NCBI GenBank assembly: GCA_023132075.1
Contig: JAGLYT010000098.1
Span: 1-6,286 of the forward strand
Reading direction: 5' to 3'
Source: a bacterium
GTDB lineage: Bacteria; CBDUZB01; JAGLHV01
Length of the DNA: 6,286 bases
The notes beneath the pieces are model-generated. The model was not told the DNA's origin and did no database searches. It worked only from the letters and a program-made list of their open reading frames with translations. Below are positions 1 through 6,286 of the stretch, piece by piece. The translations under genes and the position numbers were made by a program. Numbering within the stretch: position 1 is the first letter of the stretch; each line of letters starts with the position of its first letter.

Positions 1-1265
1 TTATTAAATCCTTTAAAACGAACAACCTGTCCCGAAGCTCGAAAAAGATACTTTTTTGCCTGAATATCTATTGCGGTAACATCTAATATTGCATCAGCCA
101 TTTGACTGGCTAAAAACCGCTGCCATATCAAACTATAAAGTTTAAATTGATTAGAATCTAAATGTTCTTTAATTACCTCCGGAGCTTTAAAAACAGAAGT
201 CGGCCGAATAGCCTCATGTGCTTCTTGTGCTCCTTTACTTTTTGTTTTATAAATTCGTTGCTTTACAGGCAGGTATTCTTTTCCGTATTTTTCGCTAATA
301 TAATCATTTGCTTCTTTTCTTGCAGAAACAGCTACATTCAAAGAATCAGTACGCATATAAGTAATTAGTCCCTCATTACCTTTTTCCCCAAGGCTAATTC
401 CCTCATAAAGTTGTTGTGCTATTACCATCGTGCGTTTAGCAGAAAACGACAATTTCTGCCAAGCTTCCTGCTGCAATGTGCTGGTAGTAAAAGGCGGTAA
501 AGGTCTTTGTTTCTTTTCTTTTTTGTTAATTTTTGAGACTTTATAAATTGCACCGGAAAGATCTTCTGTTATTTCTAACGCTTGCTTTTCATTCGCAATT
601 CCTAATTTATCGTATTTTTTGCCCTGCTTGGCAATTAATAAAGCATTGAATAACTCTTCTTCTTCCTGTTTTTTAAGACTTGCTTTTATTGTCCAGTATT
701 CCTGGGCTTTAAAAGCTCCTATTTCTTTTTCTCTGTCGACAATTAACCGTAAGGCAATTGACTGAACTCTGCCGGCAGAAAGCCCTCTTCTTATTTTTTT
801 AGCTAATAACGGACTTAATTTATATCCAACCAAACGATCTAAAATTCGCCGTGCCTGTTGAGCATTTATTAAATGCATATCAATTTGCCGTGGATTTTTT
901 ACGGCATTTTCTATCGCCTGTTTAGTAATCTCATGAAAAACAATTCGTTTAATTTTTTTAGAAGGAATGCTAATAGATTCTATTAAATGCCAACCGATTG
1001 CTTCTCCTTCTCTATCCTGATCGGTAGCAATATAAACTTTGTCAACATTTTTAACTATTTTTTGCAATTCTTTTATAACCTTCGACTTGCCTTTAATGAT
1101 TTGATAGGTAGGCTGAAAGTTATTTTTAACATCCACCCCTAACTTGCTTGCAGGTAAATCACGAACATGTCCCAATGAGTTTTTTACTATGTAATTGTCT
1201 CCTAAAAATCGATTTATTGTCTTTGCTTTAGTCGGAGATTCTACAATAACCAGAAATTTACTCAA
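1..1265 (-). CDS. topA: DNA topoisomerase I (type IA), C-terminus cut off by window edge
   Basis: Type IA topoisomerase that relaxes negatively supercoiled DNA by cutting one strand through a 5'-phosphotyrosine link. Visible are 421 codons with no stop. The N-terminal TOPRIM domain has the start-proximal VIVESPTKAKTI with Glu9, and the metal-binding DQDREGEAI at residues 82-90 (Asp82, Asp84, Glu88). Next come NAQQARRILDRLVGY and LSAGRVQS, then PLPPFTTSTLQQEA, and the active site GLITYMRTDS with nucleophile Tyr303 and Arg305. The DQD replaces the usual DPD. The start is a TTG: Glu9 falls at the family position, a GGTGAG ribosome site lies 8 bases upstream, an in-frame TGA lies just before it, and no ATG occurs in the first 100 codons. 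The TTG overlaps the stop of the upstream 67-residue gene (ATTGA), suggesting translational coupling. The rest of the toroid domain and any zinc ribbons lie outside the window. The identification is secure. Confidence 0.97.
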   Translation of the reverse strand, partial: MSKFLVIVESPTKAKTINRFLGDNYIVKNSLGHVRDLPASKLGVDVKNNFQPTYQIIKGKSKVIKELQKIVKNVDKVYIATDQDREGEAIGWHLIESISIPSKKIKRIVFHEITKQAIENAVKNPRQIDMHLINAQQARRILDRLVGYKLSPLLAKKIRRGLSAGRVQSIALRLIVDREKEIGAFKAQEYWTIKASLKKQEEEELFNALLIAKQGKKYDKLGIANEKQALEITEDLSGAIYKVSKINKKEKKQRPLPPFTTSTLQQEAWQKLSFSAKRTMVIAQQLYEGISLGEKGNEGLITYMRTDSLNVAVSARKEANDYISEKYGKEYLPVKQRIYKTKSKGAQEAHEAIRPTSVFKAPEVIKEHLDSNQFKLYSLIWQRFLASQMADAILDVTAIDIQAKKYLFRASGQVVRFKGFN

Positions 1266-1465
1266 TTTAAAAGCTCACCACTTTCTTTAGTTTTTTTTCT
1301 TTGTTCAATATACCCAATAAGTGTACGAATAAAAACATCTTCCATCTCTTCAGATTCATATCTTTCATTTTCATCAAATCCTTCTTTTTGGTACTCGTAA
1401 AAATCTATTATTCCTTCTGTTTCTTTTTCGAGAAATTTACTTATTTCTTTAGCACGTTTATTCAT
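1262..1465 (-). CDS. Small acidic protein of unknown function between dprA and topA
   Basis: A 67-residue protein that I do not recognise. It is rich in Glu and Lys, has no membrane segment, signal peptide or cysteine, and looks mostly helical: an amphipathic start (MNKRAKEISKFLEKETE), a central DFYEYQKEGFDENERYESEE, and a second helix around FIRTLIGYIEQRKK. The gene is well supported by context. Its ATG directly abuts the dprA stop (TAAATG), an AAAGGGGA ribosome site ends 5 bases before the ATG, and its TGA overlaps the TTG start of topA in ATTGA. It fills the whole space between two conserved genes with no slack. It is therefore probably translated in the dprA-topA operon and may set topA translation by coupling. 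A role linked to DNA topology or to DprA would be a guess from position only. Confidence 0.75.
   Translation of the reverse strand: MNKRAKEISKFLEKETEGIIDFYEYQKEGFDENERYESEEMEDVFIRTLIGYIEQRKKTKESGELLN
1274..1279 (-). promoter_or_regulatory. Ribosome binding site deciding the TTG start of topA
   Basis: The minus strand reads GGTGAG followed by 8 bases and then TTG. This Shine-Dalgarno-like site lies inside the end of the 67-residue gene. With the in-frame TGA at 1277-1275, it fixes the TTG at 1265 as the topA start. Confidence 0.6.
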
Positions 1466-2584
1466 TTATATCCCCTTTCTAATAAACATTTTACCTGAAA
1501 CTTGTTTTATTAATCCCTTTATCTCCATTAACATTAAAGAAGAAGAAATATCCTTAACCGGCAAATCACATTTTTGGACAATCACATCAATTGGTACAGG
1601 TTCCCACAAAACACAATCATAAATCTTTTGTTCCTTTTGATTTAAAGAACAAATTGGTGTTTGGATTGTTTTGTTGGATTCCTCTCTGCTTTCAATGTTA
1701 AAATTCTTAGAAAAAACCTTTATTTCTTCAATTACATCATTAACGTTTTCCACCAGTTTAGCCCCCTCCTTAATTAAACCATGGGAACCCTGGCTGTATC
1801 TGCTAAATATATTTCCGGGTATAGCAAAAACTTCCCTTCCTTGTTGAAGAGCTAAATTTGCTGTAATCAATGCTCCACTTTTTTCTACGGCCTCTACAAC
1901 AATAGTCCCTAAACTTAATCCACTAATAATTCGATTACGAATAGGGAAATTAGTGCGTTCAGGCAAAGATTCCATTGAAAATTCCGAAACGACCGCTCCT
2001 TGTTGGGAAATAGTATCCCCCAAATCTTTGTTTTCTTTTGGATAAATCATTGATAATCCGTTTCCTAACACAGCAATGGTTCTTCCCCCTCCGGCAAGAG
2101 CTCCTTTATGGGCAAGGGTATCAATTCCCCGGGCTAAGCCACTTATCACGGTTATACCCATTGAGACTAAATCACGGCTTATTTTTTCAGCAACCATTCT
2201 CCCATAAGGCGTTGCTTTGCGCGATCCTACAACCGCAATAGAAAGATCATCTCTAGATAAAAACTCCCCTTTCATGTAGAGAAGGAAAGGAGGATCATAG
2301 ATGGATTTTAAATTAACAGGATAATCACTATCATTAAAAGTGACTATTTTTATTTTATGTTCCTCAATTAATTTTAACTCGGTTTCGATATTAACATTCT
2401 TTAAATTATCCCAAATAGTTCTTGCCCTTCTCTTGCCTATCCCTTCAACATTTTCCAATTCGCTTAAAGAAGATGATACAACATTGGCCGGAGAAAAAAA
2501 ATACTTCATCAATTTTTGAAAACAAATAGGCCCTATTTCAGGGACCATCTTAAGTTTAATCCAGTCTATTTTTTCTCTTTTCAT
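1466..2584 (-). CDS. dprA: DNA processing protein DprA/Smf
   Basis: DprA binds incoming or exposed single-stranded DNA in the cytoplasm and loads RecA on it, in natural transformation and probably other recombination. The product is 372 residues. An N-terminal SAM/helix-hairpin-helix part includes VEGIGKRRA (about 46-54). The Rossmann-like DprA domain follows, with VVGSRKATPYG (118-128), SGLARGID (148-155), AVLGNGLSMIYP (171-182), NFPIRNRIISGLS (212-224), SGALITA (236-242), IPGN (255-258) and GSHGLI (266-271). A C-terminal winged-helix domain (about 310-372) ends in LMEIKGLIKQVSGKMF. This is the full three-domain form. I chose the ATG at 2584 because AGGAA lies 6 bases before it. A TTG at 2602 in the same frame would add six residues, but it has no ribosome site and lies almost at the predicted transcription start. 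The gene heads an apparent operon with the 67-residue gene and topA. Whether the organism is naturally competent cannot be judged here. Confidence 0.96.
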   Translation of the reverse strand: MKREKIDWIKLKMVPEIGPICFQKLMKYFFSPANVVSSSLSELENVEGIGKRRARTIWDNLKNVNIETELKLIEEHKIKIVTFNDSDYPVNLKSIYDPPFLLYMKGEFLSRDDLSIAVVGSRKATPYGRMVAEKISRDLVSMGITVISGLARGIDTLAHKGALAGGGRTIAVLGNGLSMIYPKENKDLGDTISQQGAVVSEFSMESLPERTNFPIRNRIISGLSLGTIVVEAVEKSGALITANLALQQGREVFAIPGNIFSRYSQGSHGLIKEGAKLVENVNDVIEEIKVFSKNFNIESREESNKTIQTPICSLNQKEQKIYDCVLWEPVPIDVIVQKCDLPVKDISSSLMLMEIKGLIKQVSGKMFIRKGI

Positions 2585-2612
2585 TTCATTTTCCTGAAAC
2601 AAAATTTTTTCA

Positions 2613-2641
2613 ATAATATAAAGATTCTCTTAAAAAGTCAA
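2613..2641 (-). promoter_or_regulatory. Predicted sigma-70-type promoter for dprA-orf67-topA
   Basis: Reading the minus strand, TTGACT (2641-2636) is followed by a 17-base spacer and TATTAT (2618-2613); each box matches the consensus at five of six positions. Transcription would start near 2606, giving a leader of about 20 bases that just contains the AGGAA site before the dprA ATG. The surroundings are AT-rich, which raises the chance of accidental matches, but the spacing and position fit well. Confidence 0.6.
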
Positions 2642-2720
2642 GAAAATAAAGACAAAATTTTTAATATTAAACAATATGAACTGCTAAAAAACAAAGTAAA
2701 ACATTGATTAACTTCAAAGT

Positions 2721-2909
2721 TTAATTTAACATCTTTTCCATAAATAAAAACATCGTTATAATTTTTAATATCTTTTTACAACTATTATCAGACATACATT
2801 CTAAAGTTAATGCGGGATGAAAAGGAAAAGAAATATCTTTATAATATTCAAGAGGCAACCGGGGATAAATAGCCCCACAACAAAGGAAATCCACTACCTT
2901 TAAAAACAT
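2721..2909 (-). pseudogene. Possible frameshifted C-terminal part of the upstream membrane ORF
   Basis: This 62-codon frame overlaps the end of the preceding membrane ORF by 62 bases and lies in its +1 frame. It reads VVDFLCCGAIYPRLPLEYY, then KDISFPFHPALTLECMSD, and a hydrophobic end (IITMFLFMEKMLN). The ATG at 2909 has no convincing ribosome site. A single-base change near the T run at about 2905-2909 would join the two frames into one protein of about 185 residues. It could equally be a chance frame. I recognise no family in either part. Confidence 0.3.
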
Positions 2910-3228
2910 GGTAATATGCCCAAAAATGAAAACAAGGATTTATTTGTACTCCCGGCTTAGTATTTATATTTAGAGGAAGAATGATTTGATTTTTCAGTAT
3001 TTTTTGCATGGGAAAAAAATATTTTTTCATTCCTTTATTAATTATGAGATAAAACCCGCTTATATGCATTATCCAGAAAACAAACAAAAGAACCATGACA
3101 ATTATCCAAACAGAAGACAACACATTTTTTTTTAAATTGCGCAACTCAATTATTGCCGGAAATAAAACAGTAATTACTAAAAACAAAAAAAGAGGAGGAA
3201 ATTTAACTAACCAGACAGGCAAAAGCAA
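2848..3228 (-). CDS. Unidentified small membrane protein, possibly a broken gene
   Basis: A 126-codon frame in the 760-base gap between smc and dprA. Its first part is strongly hydrophobic, with two likely membrane segments: about residues 1-28 (PPLFLFLVITVLFPAIIEL) and about 36-64 (VWIIVMVLLFVFWIMHISGF), separated by a short charged loop (RNLKKN). A basic stretch (NKGMKKYFFPMQK) and a soluble-looking tail with INPCFHFWAYYHVF follow. The start is doubtful: the frame is open back to a TGA at 3270, only a TTG at 3228 serves, and no ribosome site is visible. Nine-base homopolymers lie just upstream (T run, 3267-3259) and inside it (A run, 3133-3125). The overlapping frame downstream may be its displaced C-terminus. 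I do not recognise the family. The hydrophobic pattern favours a real or recently decayed gene over noise, but AT-rich DNA easily yields such frames. The flanks (3343-3229 and 2720-2642) hold nothing else I can support. Confidence 0.4.
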   Translation of the reverse strand: MLLPVWLVKFPPLFLFLVITVLFPAIIELRNLKKNVLSSVWIIVMVLLFVFWIMHISGFYLIINKGMKKYFFPMQKILKNQIILPLNINTKPGVQINPCFHFWAYYHVFKGSGFPLLWGYLSPVAS

Positions 3229-3343
3229 AAAAACAATTAAACCGATACCACGGATAATAAAAAAAAATCAACGGACAATATTTTTTTGTGTTTTATTTTT
3301 TACATTCCGTTTATTTTAAATATACCGTTACTCCAAAAATTAT

Positions 3344-6286
3344 TTAAGCAGTAACCAATTTTTCTTCCTGACGAAGTTTGACAGAAATAAATTTAGAAAC
3401 ACCGAATTCTTCCATAGTAATACCGTACAAGGCATCAGCTACTTCCATTGTTTTCTTATTATGGGTAATTATACTAAATTGAGTTTGCGAGGAAAAATCT
3501 TTTAGTAAACGAACAAAACGGACTAAATTAGCATCATCAAGGGGAGCATCTACTTCATCAAAAACACAAAAAGGAGAAGGTTTTACCAAATAAAAAGCAA
3601 ATAAAAGGGCAATTGCGGTCAATGCCTTTTCTCCCCCCGATAAAAGTGAAAGATTTTGCAATTTTTTACCCGGGGGTTGTACAATAATGTCTATTCCCGA
3701 TTCCAAAATATCATTTTCGTCGGTCAAAAGTAAATCTGCCTGTCCCCCTTCAAATAAACTCTTAAACACTTCTTGGAAGTGTCCACGAATTTTTTCAAAA
3801 ACATCCTTAAAACTGTTTTTGGTAGTAGCATCGACTTTGGTTATTACCTGACGTAAATCTTCTTTTGCCTTTAACAGATCCTCCTGCTGTTTATTTAAAA
3901 AATTCCATCTTTCCTGTAAACGGTTATATTCTTCCGGTGCGGCCAAATTTACCATACCTAAAGATTCTACTTTTCGTTTTAAATTTTCAATTTCTGATTC
4001 CGGAATTTCTGCCTCCGGACAATAAGTGTCTGCCTCATCTCTGCTTAGACTATATTCTTTTTCAAATTTGTCCTCTATTGCTCCGGTTTCCATTTGAATA
4101 CGCATAACCTGTAATTCAACTTGATGTGATTGTTCCCTGTTTTTATTTAAAGCCCCTCTAAAAGACTTTAAATCTTCCTCTTCTTTTTTCAACTGTTGAG
4201 TAATTTCAAACTTTGCAGACTGAATATCCTTTAGTTTCTCATTCAATAAATCTTTTTCTTTATAAAAGTGCTCTATTTTTCCATCTTCTACTACTTTTGT
4301 CCCTTCTAATTCTTTTTTCCGTTTATCAAAATAATCAAATTCGTTTTTCTTGTTTTTAATTTGATTTTCCAACAGGGTTTCTTCTAATTTAAATCTTTTT
4401 ATGTCTTTTTTTAAATTTTCCAGCCTTTCAACATTTCTGGAAACTTCTGTTTTCAACAGAATCATTTCTTCCTGCAAGGATTTATGAAGATTTTTCTTTT
4501 TTTCTAAATTTTCCTCTATTGATTTTGTGTTTTCTTCTATTTCTTTTTCTTTTCTTTCATATTTAGAAAATTCCTGTCTCAATTCTCCAAGCAAATTTTC
4601 ATTATTTAAAATTTCTTTATCCAGATTTTCTTTTTCCCGTAAAATAGTCTCTATGTCCGCTAAAAGAAATTTTTGTTCTTTATCTTTTTGTTCTTTATCT
4701 TTTTGGAGGCCGGCGAGAATTATCTTTTCTTCTTCTATTTCAGGCAATTTGTTTTGCTCAAAAAATAATGTATCGTCTATTTGTTTAGAAATATTTATCA
4801 TTTTATCCAATAAAATATTTATTTCTTCTAATTTTTTCTCTGTTTCGTCAGGATTATACCCGTGAATGTTTTCTCGAAGACTTACCAGTGCATCCTTTAA
4901 TTTGAGCATCAAATTTTTAGATTCACCGGATGCAAAATCTTTGTCTTTTTTATCAATCAGCATTGACTTTTTTTGTTCTTCAAAAAACTCTAATTTTTTT
5001 TCTTTTTCACCAATTAATTGCTGAATTTTATTCTTTTCCTGTTCTATTAACTGCTTTTGCTCTTCTTTTCTTCTTTTTTCTATTAATAGTTTTTCTTTTT
5101 TTGTTTTAAAATTTTCCAGATATACTTCCGAAGCGGAAATTTTGTTTCTTATTTTTGATTTTTGGGTTAATAAATTTATTATTTCTTCTTTGCCAGCTCT
5201 AAAGCTATTATCTAATTCTTTTAACTGTTCTTCTGCCTTTTTATAACTTTCTTCTTTTTGAGAATCTTTTTCCCCTTCCGTTGAAGTTTTTCCCTGATAA
5301 AAATTAAAATCTTCTTCTGTCTTTTTTAAGGAGGCAAATGAATTTGTTAATCTTTCCTCCATTTCTTTAATTTCTGTTTCATTATTCTTTTTTCTCAAAA
5401 GCAGCTCTTCCTGTTGTGCCTGATGTGACTTAACCTTGTCCTCCAAATGAATAATTTCCGAAGATTTATTGAAAACTTCCTGCTGAACGCGCAATATGTT
5501 TTTTTCCCTATCGGTTAACTCCGTTTGCAAAGAAACGATACCGGCTTCTTTTTGAGTCATTTTCGCATTAATTCCTTGAGTTTCCTGGGTGAAACTTTGA
5601 AGCCCCTCTTCTTCTTCTTTGAGTTGTTGTTCAAGTTTTTTTAGGTTTTGCATTAAAAATCCAACTTCGACTTTTTTTAATTCTTCCTTATGTTTTTGAA
5701 ATTGACGGGCTTTTCGCGATTGATAATCCAAAGAACCAATTTGTCTTTTAACTTCGCTCATTATATCCTGCAAACGGATAAGATTCTGCTCTGTTTTATC
5801 TAATTTTCGCAATGCTTCTTCTTTGCGTGATTTATACTTGGTAACCCCTGCCGCTTCTTCAAAAATAAATCGTCTTTCCTCCGGTTTGGCATTGATAATA
5901 AATTCTACCTTGCCTTGCTCAATTAAGGAATAACTATCTACACCCATGCCTGTATCCATAAACAATTCAACAATATCCTTTAATCGACAACGATTTTTAT
6001 TAATATAATATTCGCTTTCACCTGAACGAAACAAACGACGCATAATGTTTACTTCTTTGTAATCAACAGGTAAAACATTTTGGGAATTATCCAGGGTAAG
6101 AGACACTTCTGCCATACTCAAAGGCTTCCTGGTGCGAGAACCATTGAAAATTACATCTTCCATCCGTTTTCCCCGCAATTGATGGGTGCTTTGTTCTCCC
6201 ATTACCCATTTTATTGCATCTACTACATTTGTCTTCCCGCAACCATTAGGACCAACAATTGCAGTAATACCCGATTCAAATTCTAT
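3344..6286 (-). CDS. smc: Chromosome segregation ATPase SMC, N-terminus cut off by window edge, canonical hinge not seen
   Basis: SMC dimers use ATP to extrude and organise chromosomal DNA, normally with ScpA and ScpB. Visible are 980 residues plus stop; only about 20 N-terminal residues should be missing. The N-terminal head has the Walker A GPNGCGKTN (visible residues 12-20), WVMGEQS, MEDVIFNG and the Q-loop region SLIEQGKVEF followed by FEEAAGVTKYK. Glu/Lys-rich coiled coil runs from about visible residue 175 to 770. The C-terminal head starts at SLGMVNLAAPEEY and carries the signature LSLLSGGEKAL and Walker B with D-loop FCVFDEVDAPLDDAN. All ATPase motifs in view are intact. The oddity is the middle: no globular hinge is present. 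Only a short helix-turn-helix-like stretch (visible residues about 453-512) marks the midpoint, and the full protein should be about 1000 residues against about 1190 in Bacillus. No CxxC zinc hook occurs there, which argues against Rad50/SbcC, and the head motifs are those of true SMC. Confidence 0.95.
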   Translation of the reverse strand: MEFESGITAIVGPNGCGKTNVVDAIKWVMGEQSTHQLRGKRMEDVIFNGSRTRKPLSMAEVSLTLDNSQNVLPVDYKEVNIMRRLFRSGESEYYINKNRCRLKDIVELFMDTGMGVDSYSLIEQGKVEFIINAKPEERRFIFEEAAGVTKYKSRKEEALRKLDKTEQNLIRLQDIMSEVKRQIGSLDYQSRKARQFQKHKEELKKVEVGFLMQNLKKLEQQLKEEEEGLQSFTQETQGINAKMTQKEAGIVSLQTELTDREKNILRVQQEVFNKSSEIIHLEDKVKSHQAQQEELLLRKKNNETEIKEMEERLTNSFASLKKTEEDFNFYQGKTSTEGEKDSQKEESYKKAEEQLKELDNSFRAGKEEIINLLTQKSKIRNKISASEVYLENFKTKKEKLLIEKRRKEEQKQLIEQEKNKIQQLIGEKEKKLEFFEEQKKSMLIDKKDKDFASGESKNLMLKLKDALVSLRENIHGYNPDETEKKLEEINILLDKMINISKQIDDTLFFEQNKLPEIEEEKIILAGLQKDKEQKDKEQKFLLADIETILREKENLDKEILNNENLLGELRQEFSKYERKEKEIEENTKSIEENLEKKKNLHKSLQEEMILLKTEVSRNVERLENLKKDIKRFKLEETLLENQIKNKKNEFDYFDKRKKELEGTKVVEDGKIEHFYKEKDLLNEKLKDIQSAKFEITQQLKKEEEDLKSFRGALNKNREQSHQVELQVMRIQMETGAIEDKFEKEYSLSRDEADTYCPEAEIPESEIENLKRKVESLGMVNLAAPEEYNRLQERWNFLNKQQEDLLKAKEDLRQVITKVDATTKNSFKDVFEKIRGHFQEVFKSLFEGGQADLLLTDENDILESGIDIIVQPPGKKLQNLSLLSGGEKALTAIALLFAFYLVKPSPFCVFDEVDAPLDDANLVRFVRLLKDFSSQTQFSIITHNKKTMEVADALYGITMEEFGVSKFISVKLRQEEKLVTA
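4670..4705 (-). repeat. In-frame 15-base tandem repeat in the smc coiled coil
   Basis: The 15-base unit tttttgttctttatc (plus strand) occurs twice exactly, followed by a 6-base partial copy. It encodes a repeated five-residue unit, giving KDKEQKDKEQK in the C-terminal arm of the coiled coil. Five residues do not match a heptad, so the repeat shifts or stutters the coiled-coil register. It is probably a recent slippage duplication. Confidence 0.85.

Noticed and set aside
2587-2589. ATG five bases upstream of the chosen dprA ATG
   Set aside because: It reads ATG AAA TGA and stops at once; it is out of frame with dprA.
2710-2721. Small inverted repeat AACTT-TG-AAGTT just after the 62-codon frame, possible terminator
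   Set aside because: The stem is only five AT-rich pairs with a two-base loop, and no T run follows directly. It is too weak to call a terminator.
3310-3335. Inverted-repeat-like AT-rich sequence after the smc stop
   Set aside because: The arms pair for only a few bases before mismatching (the ends are CGG and CGG on the same strand, not complementary), so no terminator hairpin is supported.
162-4865. Plus-strand open frames of 60-112 codons, such as 4527-4865, 3865-4107, 3095-3319, 2038-2241 and 1301-1498
   Set aside because: Most lie opposite well-identified minus-strand genes, and their Phe/Ser/Leu-rich products are what the reverse of Lys/Glu-rich coding DNA gives. The one at 3095-3319 mirrors the membrane ORF and has no ribosome site or recognisable product.
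6227-6253. Walker A of SMC reads GPNGCGKTN instead of GPNGSGKSN
   Set aside because: Cys and Thr still fit GxxGxGK(S/T), and this form occurs in working ATPases, so it is no sign of inactivation.

Overview
The window is AT-rich bacterial chromosome with every credible gene on the minus strand, so transcription runs from high to low coordinates. In that order it holds: smc (5' end beyond the right edge, stop at 3344); a 760-base stretch with only an unidentified and possibly frameshifted membrane-protein reading frame; dprA (2584-1466); a 67-residue unknown protein (1465-1262); and topA (from a TTG at 1265, C-terminus beyond the left edge). All plus-strand open frames look like shadows of these genes. 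I see no tRNA, rRNA, CRISPR array, insertion sequence, phage gene or riboswitch.

The three recognised genes are housekeeping genes for handling DNA: a chromosome-organising SMC ATPase, the single-strand-DNA-binding RecA loader DprA, and DNA topoisomerase I. dprA-topA is a common bacterial pair. Here an unknown small gene sits between them: its ATG directly follows the dprA stop, and its own stop overlaps the topA TTG by four bases. A good sigma-70-type promoter (TTGACT, 17 bases, TATTAT) lies just upstream of dprA, so dprA-orf67-topA is probably an operon expressed separately from smc.

The organism cannot be named from this window. It is a low-GC bacterium. The SMC head wording (for example SLIEQGKVEFI followed by FEEAAGVTKYK) reminds me of SMCs from Omnitrophota/PVC-like or other deep-branching phyla more than of Bacillus, but that is recollection and not a search result.

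The most notable feature is that the SMC appears to lack the canonical globular hinge. The ATPase head motifs visible here are intact, but the whole protein should be only about 1000 residues. The midpoint of the coiled coil, where the roughly 150-residue hinge should be, holds only a short helix-turn-helix-like stretch without a CxxC zinc hook. The second point of interest is the membrane-protein reading frame between smc and dprA, which reads like one gene broken by a +1 frameshift. Nothing here looks like a defence, mobile or secondary-metabolite system.
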